Below are positions 1 to 10,518 of a stretch of DNA of 19,722 bases, piece by piece. How positions within the stretch are numbered: the stretch's first letter is position 1; every line of letters begins with the position of its first letter. Below the pieces are notes generated by a model that made no database searches, was not told the origin of the DNA, and saw nothing but the letters and a program-made list of their open reading frames with translations. The translations under genes were made by a program, and so were the position numbers. The stretch spans positions 1 through 19,722 of the forward strand of contig JAOXYB010014566.1 in NCBI GenBank assembly GCA_028565635.1, given 5' to 3'. The DNA comes from Phoronis ovalis. Lineage: Eukaryota > Phoronida > Phoronidae.

Positions 1-488
1 CTTTGCATACTGATCATAAAAACCAGTAATAAGCTATAAAACATATCTGCTGGTATCTACTGGAATTTACCATAATTGCATGTTTACCATGAGGTGTAAT
101 ATCTATTATGTAATAGTAGAAAAACGAAGTTTAAATAAATTTGTCACACGGAGAAAAACTAGTATAGCAATTAATATATTAATATAATTATTATATTATA
201 TTAAAAAATCGCAAGTACGGTACAATTACCTACTCAATCTATGGTACACAATTAATAAAGTAAAAGATATAGCAAATTATATTTAATTATAAATCGTTGA
301 AATAAATTAAATGCTGCTAAATAAATGTTGACTAGACTAAAAGAGAAGGCTGGTATCAAAATAATTCCAGGAAAATTATCAACGTAGAGTACCAATCTTT
401 TATAGTACTATTTAAAGTTTTAGCTGACAATTATATAATAATTTTCACTCGTTTACAGATGCTGATTTCTAAGTCCTGCATGCAAGAG
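1..488. other. 3' flank of gene A, no gene seen
   Basis: Very AT-rich sequence with runs of alternating A and T. I see no coding exon, RNA gene or clear repeat structure. It may hold the distal 3' UTR of gene A if the stop-overlapping AATAAA is not used. Confidence 0.5.
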
Positions 489-494
489 TTTATT
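489..494 (-). terminator. Possible poly(A) signal of gene A overlapping its stop codon
   Basis: AATAAA on the minus strand overlaps the TAA stop of gene A. If used, cleavage would fall near 460-480 and the 3' UTR would be almost absent. An ATTAAA variant further downstream, near 283-288, is an alternative. Confidence 0.4.
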
Positions 495-3400
495 AAGAAT
501 TCTGTTTTTTTTTGGCTGTGGCTTGTCTTTGCTTCTGGATCTTGACATAACGTTCGGCTGATTGTAAAGTGTTCCATATTATTTCGTAAACCTGTAAAAA
601 GCAATAATTAAAGAAATAAAATACATGCACAATCATATACTAATGCTCAACGTACGGTTTTCTATAACTCCCTTATTTACAGAAATATCTATGGATAATG
701 AATCGACCTACTTTTTAAGTGAACTGTGCTTCTCTTGAATAAAAACAGTAACATTTTTTTTCTAATTAGAAGAAATTCCAGTTGCGCTTACTTTGTATAT
801 ATAATTTAAATAGTCTGAAACTAGATTATAAGTGCCATTATATATATTTGGCCTACCAAACAATGACCAAATTGTCTACCAATTGCTAGGCTAGTCGAAT
901 TCCCCAAGCTAACCGAAATGCAAGCCACCTGCCCCAAAACGTGTATTTTTGTTTGATACCTTTTTATTTCTTTCATAAGAGACGTCCATGTGGCCAGGTC
1001 TGTAATTGGCAATGGGTAAAGCCCATTCCAGAGGACTACCAGTGATCTGAACAGCTTGACGTTTCAATTCATCCAAAGATTGTGTTTCGCTCAGTTCATC
1101 TTCGTGAGTCAAAACAGTTACAGGTGTTATCCCTATATTATCAACCATGAGGATATACTTTTTAAAGTTTAGAAAACTAAACTACGCATTTTTACACATT
1201 TCCAATTTAATGGGTTAAGATACCAATTATTGTATTCTTGCTGTTTTTAATAAGTCTTTATTTCTAATCAATGAAATATATATTATAATAAAAACTTATA
1301 TTTAAGACTGGTCATATAAAATCTGTATGAATTTGAAAGCACAATTACGACATTCTATAGTCAAACATAACAGTTACAAAATTGACTTAATAAGTTAAAG
1401 ATCAGCCCGGAGAAATCCCGCGCGTTGAAATTAAGTTCTGCAAAGTTGCGCACATATCTGAATCTACTGAACACCCAAAAAGGCAAGAAAGAATTTAATT
1501 GGGTACTTTGTATGAGTAAAAGTAAAATAAAGTACTTTATGAACATAATTTCGTATTATTTTTTTCTTTTTAAAACAAAATGAAACTAGCTCCCTTCACT
1601 ATTTTGTGGATTGTTTATCACCCGATCGAGAGAATATTTACATGCAAGGATATCCGTAGTGATGACTAAATTCAGCGGTTCTTTTAAAGATTTTTGAAAA
1701 CAAAAATGTCTTAATTACTATCTCTAAGAGAAAGACTGAAGTCCCGGATCAGTCTCTGGTATATCTTACCGATACTTCGGAACAATCGTCTCAACTTCTC
1801 GAACCCAGTCTTATAAGCACTTTGGATTCTTGGATCTCTTAGGTTCAATACAACTATTACAGCATGAACTTTGTCGCATAGTTGCCGGTAAAGTTCACTT
1901 TGATGTACAGTCGGTTCAGCCGCGTTCTCGAATAAGACCTAAACGTACGTAAATACATGCTTGTTTAAAAAAAATCTAGGATTTTATTGCACATATTATG
2001 TTTATATGTTTGGAATGTACTTTTCTTCTTAAGGAAATTCGTGTGGCAAATAACGCTTTTTATGCAACGCTTAGGAAAATAAAAAGTCTTGCATTACATT
2101 GCAAACTATATTGAATATAAACAAACTTTCTGATCTCAAAAATCAGATCAAGTTCTAGGTTGTATGTGGTTTGCAGCCCTGCTGGGCAGTCACTTTTTAA
2201 AGTATATATTACAAGACAGAAAAGTATTACGCACAAAAAATGTCATGCAAAGATTCATTTGACCCACATCTCAAGGTCATTTTAAAATACCACCTAGTAG
2301 CCTATTACTACCTATGATCTTCTCGAGTCCAACTTCAAATGGTATAGCCAATGCTTCATCTTTCTGGTACGCAACGCAATGTGACGTGCTCTCTAGGGAA
2401 CAAACATGACCGCCAGTCGTTACATTGGAAGTAATCCAGTCAAAATTATACCTGACTTGCACTTTGACCTATATTTACCCTGTATCTAATATGAAACTGA
2501 TCAGATAAAAACTGAAGCTGTTATTCCCGCGGGAGGGGGGCAGTCAATATGAAAGTGGGTACCCATGTTCCAACATGGTTTTTCAAAAAAATCCGTAATG
2601 AAGCGAAAGTCTGCAAAAAATACACCCCTAAGGAAGTGAGTTTTTTGAAAAAATACTCCCTTAAGGAAGTGACTTTTGGGAAAAAACACCATTAACGAAA
2701 AGTCACACCTCCAAAAAACCACCTCTTTTCGTGATTTTAGCCAAAAAACGCCGGCGGTTCGAAAAACACCTTTTCACGCGAAATTTTGATGAAACATGCG
2801 TACGTACCCACTTAAGTACATATTGACTGTTCCCTGGGCTGTTATTACGACGTACAATTTCAAGAACAAACCTCCAGTCGGCCATACTCATGATACTGAT
2901 GGAAGTGATCTGGGTCAAAATTATATATGACCTACACTTTGACCTGTGCTTAACCTGCATCAAATACGCAGCTGATCAAATAAAAACTGAAGCAGTTATT
3001 ACGAGATGAAGAAAGTGTCACGCGCAAAACTTATCGAAGATTCGGATCGGAATTTGATCCACTTCTCAAGATCATTTTAAAATGTCACTATAGCCTATCA
3101 TGCCCATATGGCGTATATGAATCCACCTTCGAATCATCTATGGTATGCGGCACAAAATGTAACGTACCCTCTAGGGAATAAACGTGGCTGCCAGTCGACC
3201 ATCTTGGAAGTGATCCGGGTCAAAAATATATCTCATCTGTATTTTGACCTGTATTTTCCCTGGATAAAATACGAAACTGATCGGGTAAAAACTCAAGCAG
3301 TTATTACGAGACAAAGAACGTGTTACGCAAAACAAAAAATGGCGATGATTTAGATCGGCGTTGGACCCATTTTTCAAGATCATTCTAAAATGTCATATCA

Positions 3401-6038
3401 TCTAGCCTATATATTACGCCCACCAGCCAAAGCCTTCGCGTGAATCCACCTTCGAATCGCCCAGTTACCATTTCGTCTTTCCCACAACTGACCACAAAAT
3501 AATGTGCTCTCTCGGCAACAAATTTGGCCGCCAATCGAGGTCAAAATTAAGCTGATAGGGTGAAAACTTAAATCAAGCCGTTATTGCTAGAAAAAGAAAG
3601 TGTTATGAACAACGGCAACGGACGACGACGCATAGATAGCTGGGCATAAAAATAAGTAATAACGATTTATGGATAGGAGCCAGGATCGATCCCGAAGCTA
3701 TTCACTACATATCTGCGTTTAAAAATTGGACATGTGTTAATACATAAAGAACACATTCAAGTGGTACGTTTCCCAACGACTTTAGTAGTGCCTAATTAAT
3801 TACCACCTTACATTGACCTTATACAGACTGATCGAATAAATCCATCCGTTAGTGTTCCGTACCTTCTCAATTAACATCTGGGCTTGACCAAATAGGCAAT
3901 TGTTGTTTAATAAATATATTCCTTCAATTTCACTAACTTTTGACCCAACTTTTATCCAACCGAGACAATTAAGCCTCTCTTGTGTGTTCGATCTTCTTTA
4001 CTCTTGCTTATAGAGTCCACTTGTACCTATTGTTATGCAGTAGAATTGAGACTAAAGTACAATTACCCAGGTTGTCAGATTAAAATTAGACTGCTTTAAT
4101 TTATTTAAAAAAATTCATAATATTTCGAAAGTGAACCTTTGTACATTAGGTGAATTAATTAGTTATACATCAGGAGAATTAGCTTAAACCAGTTTCTAAT
4201 ATTAGTATCCGCGTGGTGTCCTGGCGGGTCGCCTGGCTTTCAGATAAAAAGGATTATTCGGGTGATTATTCCAGTTGTTTTAAAGGATTGTCCAGCAGGC
4301 ATTGTCCCTGAATATAATGCTCGTGGGCTGGTTTAAGCTCTCGATCCTGAATTGCGCAAGGTTTACCAAGGCCCAGTCATAGCGGATTGATGATCTCACG
4401 GCATGAGAATTACGAATTTGAGCAACTATGTCCGGCCGTTATCTATTTGTTTACCAACTGAAACTATGGGTCACCAGATATCAGTGAGGGGGTAGCGGGT
4501 CCCCCAGGGTGCAGTGCTCGCACTTAAAAATTGGCAATGCTCGCTGCTCGCACTTAATAAGAAAAATAAACAACCAAAAAAAGGTGGGTAAAAATTTCGC
4601 GGCAAGTTACCAAAAAAAAAGCAAATAAAAAAAATTGGCCGCCACGAAAGAAAATGCTCGCTACTCGACTCGACTTAACAGACCCCAGTGCTCACTGCAT
4701 CCCCCCTATAGCTCTCATCAGTATAAGAACTATAACGCTACTTTTGTAAGCTGCAATTTGATTGGTGTCAAGACTTTCGCGGGCACTTTGTAAATAAAGA
4801 GATTATTGTTTTTCTGCTTTTCGAGATCATAAACAAAAATTGATTATGGTTAAGCCCAGACGTTAGTTAAGAAGGTACGGAACATTAGCGAATATATATT
4901 TTTTCACACTGCACCTTACACTATACCTTGGTAGTTTTGTCAATATTATATCCGGACACAAATCAAGAAAATATTGGCTAACTGAAATCCGCAGGAACAG
5001 AAATGTGCGGACATTTTATACAGTAGAGAAGTTTCAAGTTGCCTCTTCAAAGCAGAATCCCATTAACATTTTTGTTAAAATTGCGTGTTGGGGGCACTGA
5101 GATATATAGTGGGTACCCATGTTCGTGAATGGTCTGGAAAAAATGTAAAATGGTAATATCTTTCAGCCATGAACCACACCTAAAGCTGTCACTGAATATC
5201 CCTATCCCCTAAGTAAATACCCCTCTAAACAAAACCAAACATTCACCCATAGGCATGACTCAGGTCACAAACGAACTTTTTTCGCTCAAAACTGTCGATT
5301 TTCATACTCTAAACACGTAACGCACGCCCTAAAAACTGTCCCTGCTAACAATAGACATTGTAAAATAAACTGTGAAGCTCATTTTGATCAGGTATCACTA
5401 AAACGAAATTGAATATTTATCTCTATGGGGCAAATTCTTTTGTCTATTAATAAGAACAGATCGACATAGCAAGTTACTTTAGCTGGGAAGTTTACCTCTT
5501 TTCCACATTGTTCGTTTAACGTGTCGTAAAGTAGCCTCTTAATTACATTATATTCCCCTTCATCGAACATAAATAGACCTCTTACATCGACAAGCTGAAA
5601 CTTGACTTGGCAATCGTAAAGAAAACGTTCAAGGAATATGGTACCTTCCATGCCAGTCGCTTGTTGAAGAGTTGTACCTGGGTATAAAAGAAACATATTT
5701 CTTTAAATGTATCATGCAACATGCATAAACTTCATAAATTGGTAAAAACATGGTTGTACCCTTTCAATACCTCGCACTTTGTAATTATTAGAAATGATAA
5801 CGGTGCTTCTGTGGACATTTTATAAGTTCTTTGGTTTCCAAAGCATATAGAACCATTGGATTTTTTTCAATTTTTAAACCAAATAGTACCTCTTGTTTTT
5901 GGTCCAATAGCCATTTCACTTGTTCCAATAAAGCAACTTTTACCAGAACCAGTTGGTCCAATAACAGCAACGTTGACAAGATTGATATCTTTGATGGCTA
6001 ACTGTGAAAGTTCAGCATCACCCAACTGTTGTCCAAAT
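493..6038 (-). CDS. IFI44-like P-loop GTPase, gene A (5' end uncertain)
   Basis: Five exons join in frame on the minus strand: 5890-6038, 5496-5677, 1770-1938, 960-1132 and 493-591 (stop at 493-495). Every junction has GT and AG and matching phase, and the joined product is 256 residues. Seen: a Walker A/G1 motif GPTGSGKSC at about residues 27-35, a G3-type DVRG at 80-83, a hydrophobic beta strand ending VLNLRDPR, a G4-type THED at 175-178, an NY motif near 209, and a basic lysine- and glutamine-rich tail. This order matches IFI44/IFI44L-type GTPases without the N-terminal TLDc domain found in vertebrate members. It aligns with gene B from the P-loop to the C-terminus, so the two are paralogues. 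The start is unresolved. The P-loop exon could open at an in-frame ATG (6062-6064), giving a product with no upstream intron, or be spliced at the good acceptor ending at 6039 to an upstream exon. A tiny candidate exon with ATG and matching phase lies at 6206-6228, but its donor is weak. GTP binding is inferred from the motifs; an immune role is only a family-level guess. Confidence 0.8.
1133..1769 (-). other. Intron of gene A between the beta-strand exon and the G4 exon
   Basis: Bounded by donor GTAAGATA (minus strand, next to 1770) and an acceptor ending ATATAG (next to 1132). The codon is split 1+2 and gives glycine. The interior is AT-rich and I see nothing else in it. The following intron (592-959, donor GTATCA) is similar. 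Confidence 0.75.
2217..3600. repeat. Imperfect tandem array, about 305-bp units
   Basis: Four diverged units lie in the large intron of gene A. Landmarks recur in order in each: an AAGTGTTACGC-like start, TTGACCCATCTTTCAAG, CATTTTAAAATGTCA, TAGCCTAT, CTCTAGGGAACAAAC, GCCAGTCG, GGAAGTGATCCGGGTCAAA, TTTGACCTGTATTTACCC and AAAACTGAAGCAGTTATTACGAG. The GGAAGTGATC landmark is at 2427, 2901 and 3206, so the clean spacing is about 305 bp. Unit 2 lacks its first half and is separated from unit 1 by an inserted element (2526-2837). Unit 4 (from about 3316 to 3600) is the most degraded. No conserved reading frame runs through the units, so this looks like an old satellite or tandemly copied transposon fragment. 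Confidence 0.8.
2526..2837. mobile_element. Short inverted-repeat element inserted in the tandem array, with 9-bp target duplication
   Basis: The left end reads CCCGCGGGAGGGGGGCAGTC and continues AATATG. The right end, reversed, reads CCCAGGGAACAGTCAATATG. GTGGGTACC follows the left end and a diverged GTGGGTAC the right end. GCTGTTATT flanks both sides (2517-2525 and 2838-2846), and the array consensus has one copy of this site, so this is a target-site duplication. The element is 312 bp, codes for nothing, and has an internal series of degenerate blocks of the form AAAAAATAC-CCC-TAAGGAAGTGA. It is a MITE-type non-autonomous DNA transposon; the superfamily is not determined. The 8-9 bp duplication would fit hAT-, Mutator- or Merlin-type enzymes. 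Confidence 0.75.
3845..4891. mobile_element. T-family inverted-repeat element, copy 1
   Basis: The left arm starts CCGTTAGTGTTCCGTACCTT and contains CATCTGGGCTTGACCA. The right arm is its inverse and, read on the minus strand, gives CGCTAATGTTCCGTACCTTC, then GTCTGGGCTTAACCATAATC, then CTCGAAAAGCAG. The left end may extend to GAATAAATCC at 3834, as in copy 2. The right arm, about 140 bp (4750-4890), matches the left arm of copy 2 in inverse orientation. The middle (3900-4480) has no open reading frame and no recognised domain; a second element (G copy 1) sits inside it. It lies in the long intron of gene A. Confidence 0.65.
4484..4717. mobile_element. G-family inverted-repeat element, copy 1, nested in T copy 1
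   Basis: Marked by GTGCTCGCACTTAAAAATTG, GCTCGCTGCTCGCACTTAA, A- and T-rich middle sequence, then ATGCTCGCTACTCGACTCGA and GTGCTCACTGCATCCCCCC. The outer ends are roughly inverse: GTGAGGGGGTAGCGGGT on the left and, reversed, GAGAGCTATAGGGGGGA on the right. It is about 230 bp and non-coding. A second copy in opposite orientation is at 10983-11260. Confidence 0.65.
5090..5340. repeat. Possible second copy of the 2526-2837 element family, degraded
   Basis: Shares the exact 17-mer AGTGGGTACCCATGTTC (5108-5124) with the element at 2526-2837, after a similar GGGGGCACTGAGATATAT-like start. It continues with C-rich blocks such as TACCCCTCTAAAC that recall the blocks in the other copy. I could not define its right end. 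Confidence 0.4.
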
Positions 6039-6252
6039 CTAAAGCCAGACAAAACAGGTAACATAAAACAAAAACGATACTTCAGTCGTAACAAACAAAT
6101 GTCCGTACCTTGGGTACCCTAATCTAAAAATCTAATCTAAAACAGAATCACTAAATTTTAAAATCAAGAATGCTGACGCCTTAATTATGTCTTGCTATGC
6201 AAAACCTGCAACATCTCTTAATCTTCATGATAGGCAGGGTCAGTGCCAGTCT

Positions 6253-6699
6253 GAATAAATCCAAGCGTGTGTGTTTCGTACCCTCTCATCTGACGTCTGG
6301 GCTTAATTAACCAATCAATTTTTGTTTATTATCTCGAAAAGCAAAAGAAAGATAATCTCTTTATTCTATATAAAGTGTCACGAAAGTCTTGACACCAATC
6401 AAATTGCAGCTAATAGGTATAATAGTGGACTAAGCGGGTAGGGGGTCGATCACACACATGCTGGCTAGCAAGCTCCCCGGCGATACCTATTCAGAATAAG
6501 TCATAATCATAAAATAATAGACGTGGTAGGCGACGATGGATCACGCTGAGAGAAAGGCTTATCTCGGTTGGCAAAAGATTAATGACGTAATTATTTGTCC
6601 CTTGTTAAGTTGAAGGATTACAACAAAAATTGGCTATGGTTAAGCCCAAACGTTAGTTGAGGTGGTATATAAACTGAATACTAACGGATGGATTTATTC
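6253..6699. mobile_element. T-family inverted-repeat element, copy 2
   Basis: The ends are GAATAAATCC (6253-6262) and its exact inverse GGATTTATTC (6690-6699). Inside, the left arm holds GACGTCTGGGCTTAATTAAC and TTTATTATCTCGAAAAGC. The right arm, reversed, holds ATCCATCCGTTAGTATTC, CTCAACTAACGTTTGGGCTT and AACCATAGCCAATTTTTGTT. It is 447 bp with no coding capacity, so non-autonomous. No convincing target-site duplication is visible. It lies just upstream of the 5' side of gene A. Confidence 0.7.
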
Positions 6700-6861
6700 A
6701 AACTGGGTCAAACTGGGTGAAACAGCTAGAACAAGAGGTCTGCTTTTGTAGACATATGTCCATCACACTTGAAACAGTTTCCTTAAGTTTTAAAGCAATC
6801 TCTCTATATATCAGAGTTTTCAGGATCTGGGTTAGCAACTTGACAACTGAGGAAAAACGTC

Positions 6862-6960
6862 GAATATTCGGATCGGCAGTTGACCCATCTTTCAAGGTAC
6901 CACCCAGCTTATCATATCAATCTTGTCGACCTATGCTCTCACAAATCTACTTCAAACTGT
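6862..6960. repeat. Dispersed fragment of the 305-bp array unit
   Basis: ATTCGGATCGGCAGTTGACC followed by CATCTTTCAAGGT and CCACC matches the start of the units at 2250 and 3045, in the same orientation. This shows that the unit is an interspersed family and not confined to the array. Confidence 0.6.
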
Positions 6961-6996
6961 CCAGGCAAACTTTCCTGTTGCATGATGTACTTGATT

Positions 6997-7290
6997 AGGG
7001 ACTGGTCATTATTTATGGGGAGGGGGGTCCGGCAAATTTCAGAAGTACGGGTATGAAACTTTTTTGCCCCGCTCCCTCAAGCACAAGGTGAAACTTTTCT
7101 GACCCCCTCTCACCAAAGCTCCAAATATTTTTGCCCCCCCCAACTGAGAGTTTTTAGTATCCAGGTGAGCGTCGCCCGCAGGGCACGAAGCGAAGTTAGG
7201 GGGTCTGAGGACATGTCCCCTACAATTTTTTTTGAATATTTGGTGCGATTTCCTGCTTTCTGGTGCATTCTAGGACTATTTTTGCCAGGA
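6997..7290. repeat. G/C-rich dispersed repeat, two adjoining pieces
   Basis: The first piece begins GGACTGGTCATTATTTATGG, followed by a G run, C-rich blocks CTGACCCCCTCTC and TTTGCCCCCCCCAAC, and AAACTTTTTTGCCCCGC twice in variant form. The second piece (about 7165-7290) contains GTCGCCCGCAGGGCACGAAG, GGGGGTCTGAGGACATGTCC and GATTTCCTGCTTTCTGGTGC. From memory this style is widespread in marine invertebrate genomes. The class is not determined and no reading frame is present. Confidence 0.5.
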
Positions 7291-7373
7291 TAGAATGTGC
7301 CAATTTTTATTCATTAAGAAATATATTTTACATGGAGAAGATGGTTTGACAATATTATTTTATATTCATTTAT

Positions 7374-7423
7374 TAACTTTTTGAATAAATTAAACTCATT
7401 TGTTCAATTTATTCAAAAAGTTA
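7374..7423. repeat. Perfect inverted repeat, 18-bp arms, 14-bp loop
   Basis: TAACTTTTTGAATAAATT (7374-7391) is followed, after 14 bases, by its exact inverse (7406-7423). The transcript of either strand would form a stable hairpin. No gene boundary or larger element that would explain it is visible. Confidence 0.85.
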
Positions 7424-7738
7424 TTGCTGGCAGCACTTAGTCCTACTACAGATATTTAGTAAAATCAACCAAGACTTTAAAGCTACATGGTATACTATAA
7501 GGGAAACGAAAGATTTATTTTTCTTTTATATATTTATTGATATATGAACACTAAGTTTTCAGGCAGCTATTGCTGCTTCACATATTAATAAAACAAAAAG
7601 TAGTCATTTCATGGGTTTCTTAAAGTTTCTGACAAAGCGTGTACTGCTTTGAATGATAAAATATCAGTACAAAATAACATATTTTATGCATGAAGTGCTG
7701 CAAAATAAACTTGAAAGCATTTTAGCAAAGGCCAGGTT

Positions 7739-7765
7739 GCACACACACACGCACACACACACACA
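7739..7765. repeat. AC microsatellite
   Basis: About 13 CA/AC dinucleotides, interrupted once by a G (ACGCAC). Confidence 0.95.
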
Positions 7766-7774
7766 ATTGTTGGT

Positions 7775-8110
7775 CCTTTGACCTTAGGATTATCTTAGAA
7801 CCTATAGCCTACTATAAATTTTTGCAGCAAATATTCGTGGCAATTTAACTACTTTTTACCCTATGGTCTCATGACCTCAAATTGACTTCATGACCTCTGG
7901 ATGACCTTAAGAAACATCAATTTTAAAAGTTTCATGCAATTTTAAGATTTGACTTTTTGAACTGTGAATGACCTTTTGACCTAAATGACCTTTTTAACTT
8001 CATTTTGTAACTTTCTCTTCGAATTTCAATAATTCAATTCAATTTTTTATGAGATTTTTTTACCTCACAATGACTTCACGCAATTTTACAATTTTGTCCT
8101 TTTGGCCTCA
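7775..8110. repeat. TGACCT-rich degenerate repeat, copy 1
   Basis: TGACCT or close variants occur about ten times in this stretch, including CATGACCTCAAATTGACTTC, ATGACCTCTGGATGACCTTA and ATGACCTTTTGACCTAAATG. A second, diverged copy occupies 10905-10982 and 11261-11342, split by a G element. TGACCT is the complement of the nuclear-receptor half site AGGTCA, but the even spread and the second copy favour a plain dispersed repeat. Confidence 0.55.
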
Positions 8111-10518
8111 ATGTTAACTTATCCCACCCAGGGGATGTCACATGTTAAACCACCAGCTGGTAGCACCGGTTGGTGAATTACAATCTCCTGCCTGTAGGAA
8201 CTGGTCGAAAACAAGTTGAAAACAGAAAACTGCTGTTTTTCCTGCTAGAAAACCTTAAAAATCCATTAAAATGACCTTAATAAACATGATGCCATCATAT
8301 TTGAACATTTTAAGCAGTTTTAGAAATTTAATCCCTGACATTTTTTGTATGTTCCCTCCCCACTGAGTCTACACCTCATGTTTAGTATCTATAACTGAAA
8401 GCGTTTCCGAAATATCAAGGTTTGAAAATTGGAAGGAAAGAAAAAAGATGCAATCTCAACAGGTTGCACTTGCTGGGCAACCTATGATATAGTAGAGAAT
8501 TGTCAGTTAAAATTCGAGTCAAGCATATATGCTTTATACATGACTAGAAATGGATTTTATTTACATATTATACACACGTTACACATTTCTAAACATTTGT
8601 TTAATACATTTGACTTATGCGATTTATGCATATTAAAATTATAGATGATATATTTCAAAATTTATTTTTGGTAGATTTTTAAAAATCATATGATGTTTAG
8701 GATAGAAAGAAATAGTAGATTGCATCTTGGGATTGTGAAAATGCAGTTTCAACCAGAGATGTTTTGTTTTATATAAACAATTCAAGGGAAACATGGCCTT
8801 ACTTTGACAAGCTTTATATAGGTTTGGAAACCAAATTCTTAACTTACAACGAAATTAAAACACGGTCCTCATATAGGCCCAGTGTCTGGGTTAAACGCTA
8901 GGATTGGAATTAGTGTCTGGCTACGCATGCATCACAATCAAAAGAAATTGGTTGCAGTAATCCTTGCCCTTGCAAAACAATCAACTAGAATCTTATAAAG
9001 TAAACAGGCTTTAGAAGATAGTTGCTAGACCAGGTTTGCAGTGTGTCATATTTGTATTGACTAACTCATAGCAACACGACATAAGCAGTCACATATACTC
9101 CTTTTTGTATTAAAAACTGATTTACTTGTAAATTAGTTTACACAGCATATACTTATTATTTTTTTAAACCTAAAATGTTTTGACTCGATTCCAGATTCCA
9201 AATTCCATGTTTTACATTACCGATAGTACTAAAGTATTGCAAAAGTATTGTACATTGTCACTTAGTTCTTAGAATCTTACTTGTAACATTTAAGTTTTCT
9301 CCTTTCTTCTAAATCTTGTGCCTACAAGAAAACTACCCTAATTTAAATAAAACTAATGTTATGCATGTCGTAAAAATGGTTACAATGGAATTGCATACAA
9401 GATACTTATATTTAAGATAACAAATACTACTAGCTGGTATTATTCTTTAGACTGGGCTCAATACTGTATCAGATGTGTTATATAACAACATTTTTTTAAA
9501 ACAGGCATTTTCACACTCACATTTTTTAAAGAACTTAATTATAATAATATTTTAACACAATTAAGTTATATTTGAATAAGTGATGGTTCTATGTAGAAAG
9601 AGACCAGAACAGTCAATTTTACGTATTTCATTACTCATGCTTAAATCAAAAAACATCCTTTATAATTACACTAATATTTTTAAACCTTCTCTATTTAATA
9701 TCCTTGGTCTGTAGACTATTATTATTATTATTATTATTCTGGGATTACAAACAGAATAAAATGCATGAAGCGTGAACAAAATAATAGCCTGTGAATATAT
9801 TAACATTGATATAATTAGTCCTTCTATAGCCAGCGTTAACAGGCTAGCATTATTATTCCTGTTACTTAACTAAGTATTATTACCTTGGTTACGGATGATT
9901 GGTTTCCCATAATTAATCAACAAGACGATTGCTATTTGATATTATCAAATTTTTCCAACTTTAAACTATATGCTGTTTCTATGATCCTCGGGGTTTTCCA
10001 ATGTGTTTATTCTTGTTGTATAGTTTCGATATGCTAGGTACATTAAAGTATCACATTCATTTATAGCATTCTTTATTAGCTTCCGCAAAATATTTATTAC
10101 TTAACGCGTATTTGCGGCAGTCAGACAAGAATAAATGTTTAAATTGTGAGTTTAAACTTCTTTAGAGCTAATTTAAAATCAAATCAATCCAATATTCGAT
10201 AAAAGTTCCTATTCCACGATGCTCATTTTTGCAAATACATGTAACAGCTGTTTCAGTTTCGATCTTGAACCATCGTCACGTTTTTTTTTCAAGAAATCAC
10301 TATTCCAACAAATCTGAGGATCAATATTGAGATTTGCTTCTTTATATTAACCGTGTGTATACTTGACATCCCACAGTTATAGCAATTTTGAGTCACGTTA
10401 GCCCTAATATTTCCCCAATATTGTGGAATTGCATATTACGAAAATTTAAATTTTGACGTTACTTAACACGAATATTGTTTGGATATTTACAGGACAAAGA
10501 GAGTATCAGTATGACAAC
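8111..10518. other. Space between the divergent GTPase genes, no gene seen
   Basis: AT-rich DNA without an open reading frame that I can support, an RNA gene or a clear transposon. Includes an ATT microsatellite at 9717-9738. The upstream control sequences and any unseen 5' exons of gene B, and perhaps gene A, must lie here or in 6039-8110, but I could not pick them out. Confidence 0.5.
9717..9738. repeat. ATT microsatellite
   Basis: Seven uninterrupted ATT triplets. Confidence 0.9.

Noticed and set aside
3108-3383. Open frames on both strands in the 305-bp array
   Set aside because: They are not kept from unit to unit, so they are incidental.
2217-3600. Repeat array considered as a CRISPR-like array
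   Set aside because: Units are about 305 bp, diverged throughout and lack the short-repeat/unique-spacer pattern; the setting is a eukaryotic intron.
4200-4340. Possible tRNA-like SINE head (GTGGTGT and GGTTTAAGC words)
   Set aside because: Box A and box B are too poor a match and no cloverleaf can be folded from it.
6698-6998. Overlapping open frames on both strands after T copy 2
   Set aside because: They include the dispersed array fragment; no splice sites or family signature support them as an exon of gene A.
8429-8644. Open frame of about 70 residues on the plus strand
   Set aside because: It starts at TTG, not ATG, is cysteine- and histidine-rich by chance, and joins no neighbouring exon.
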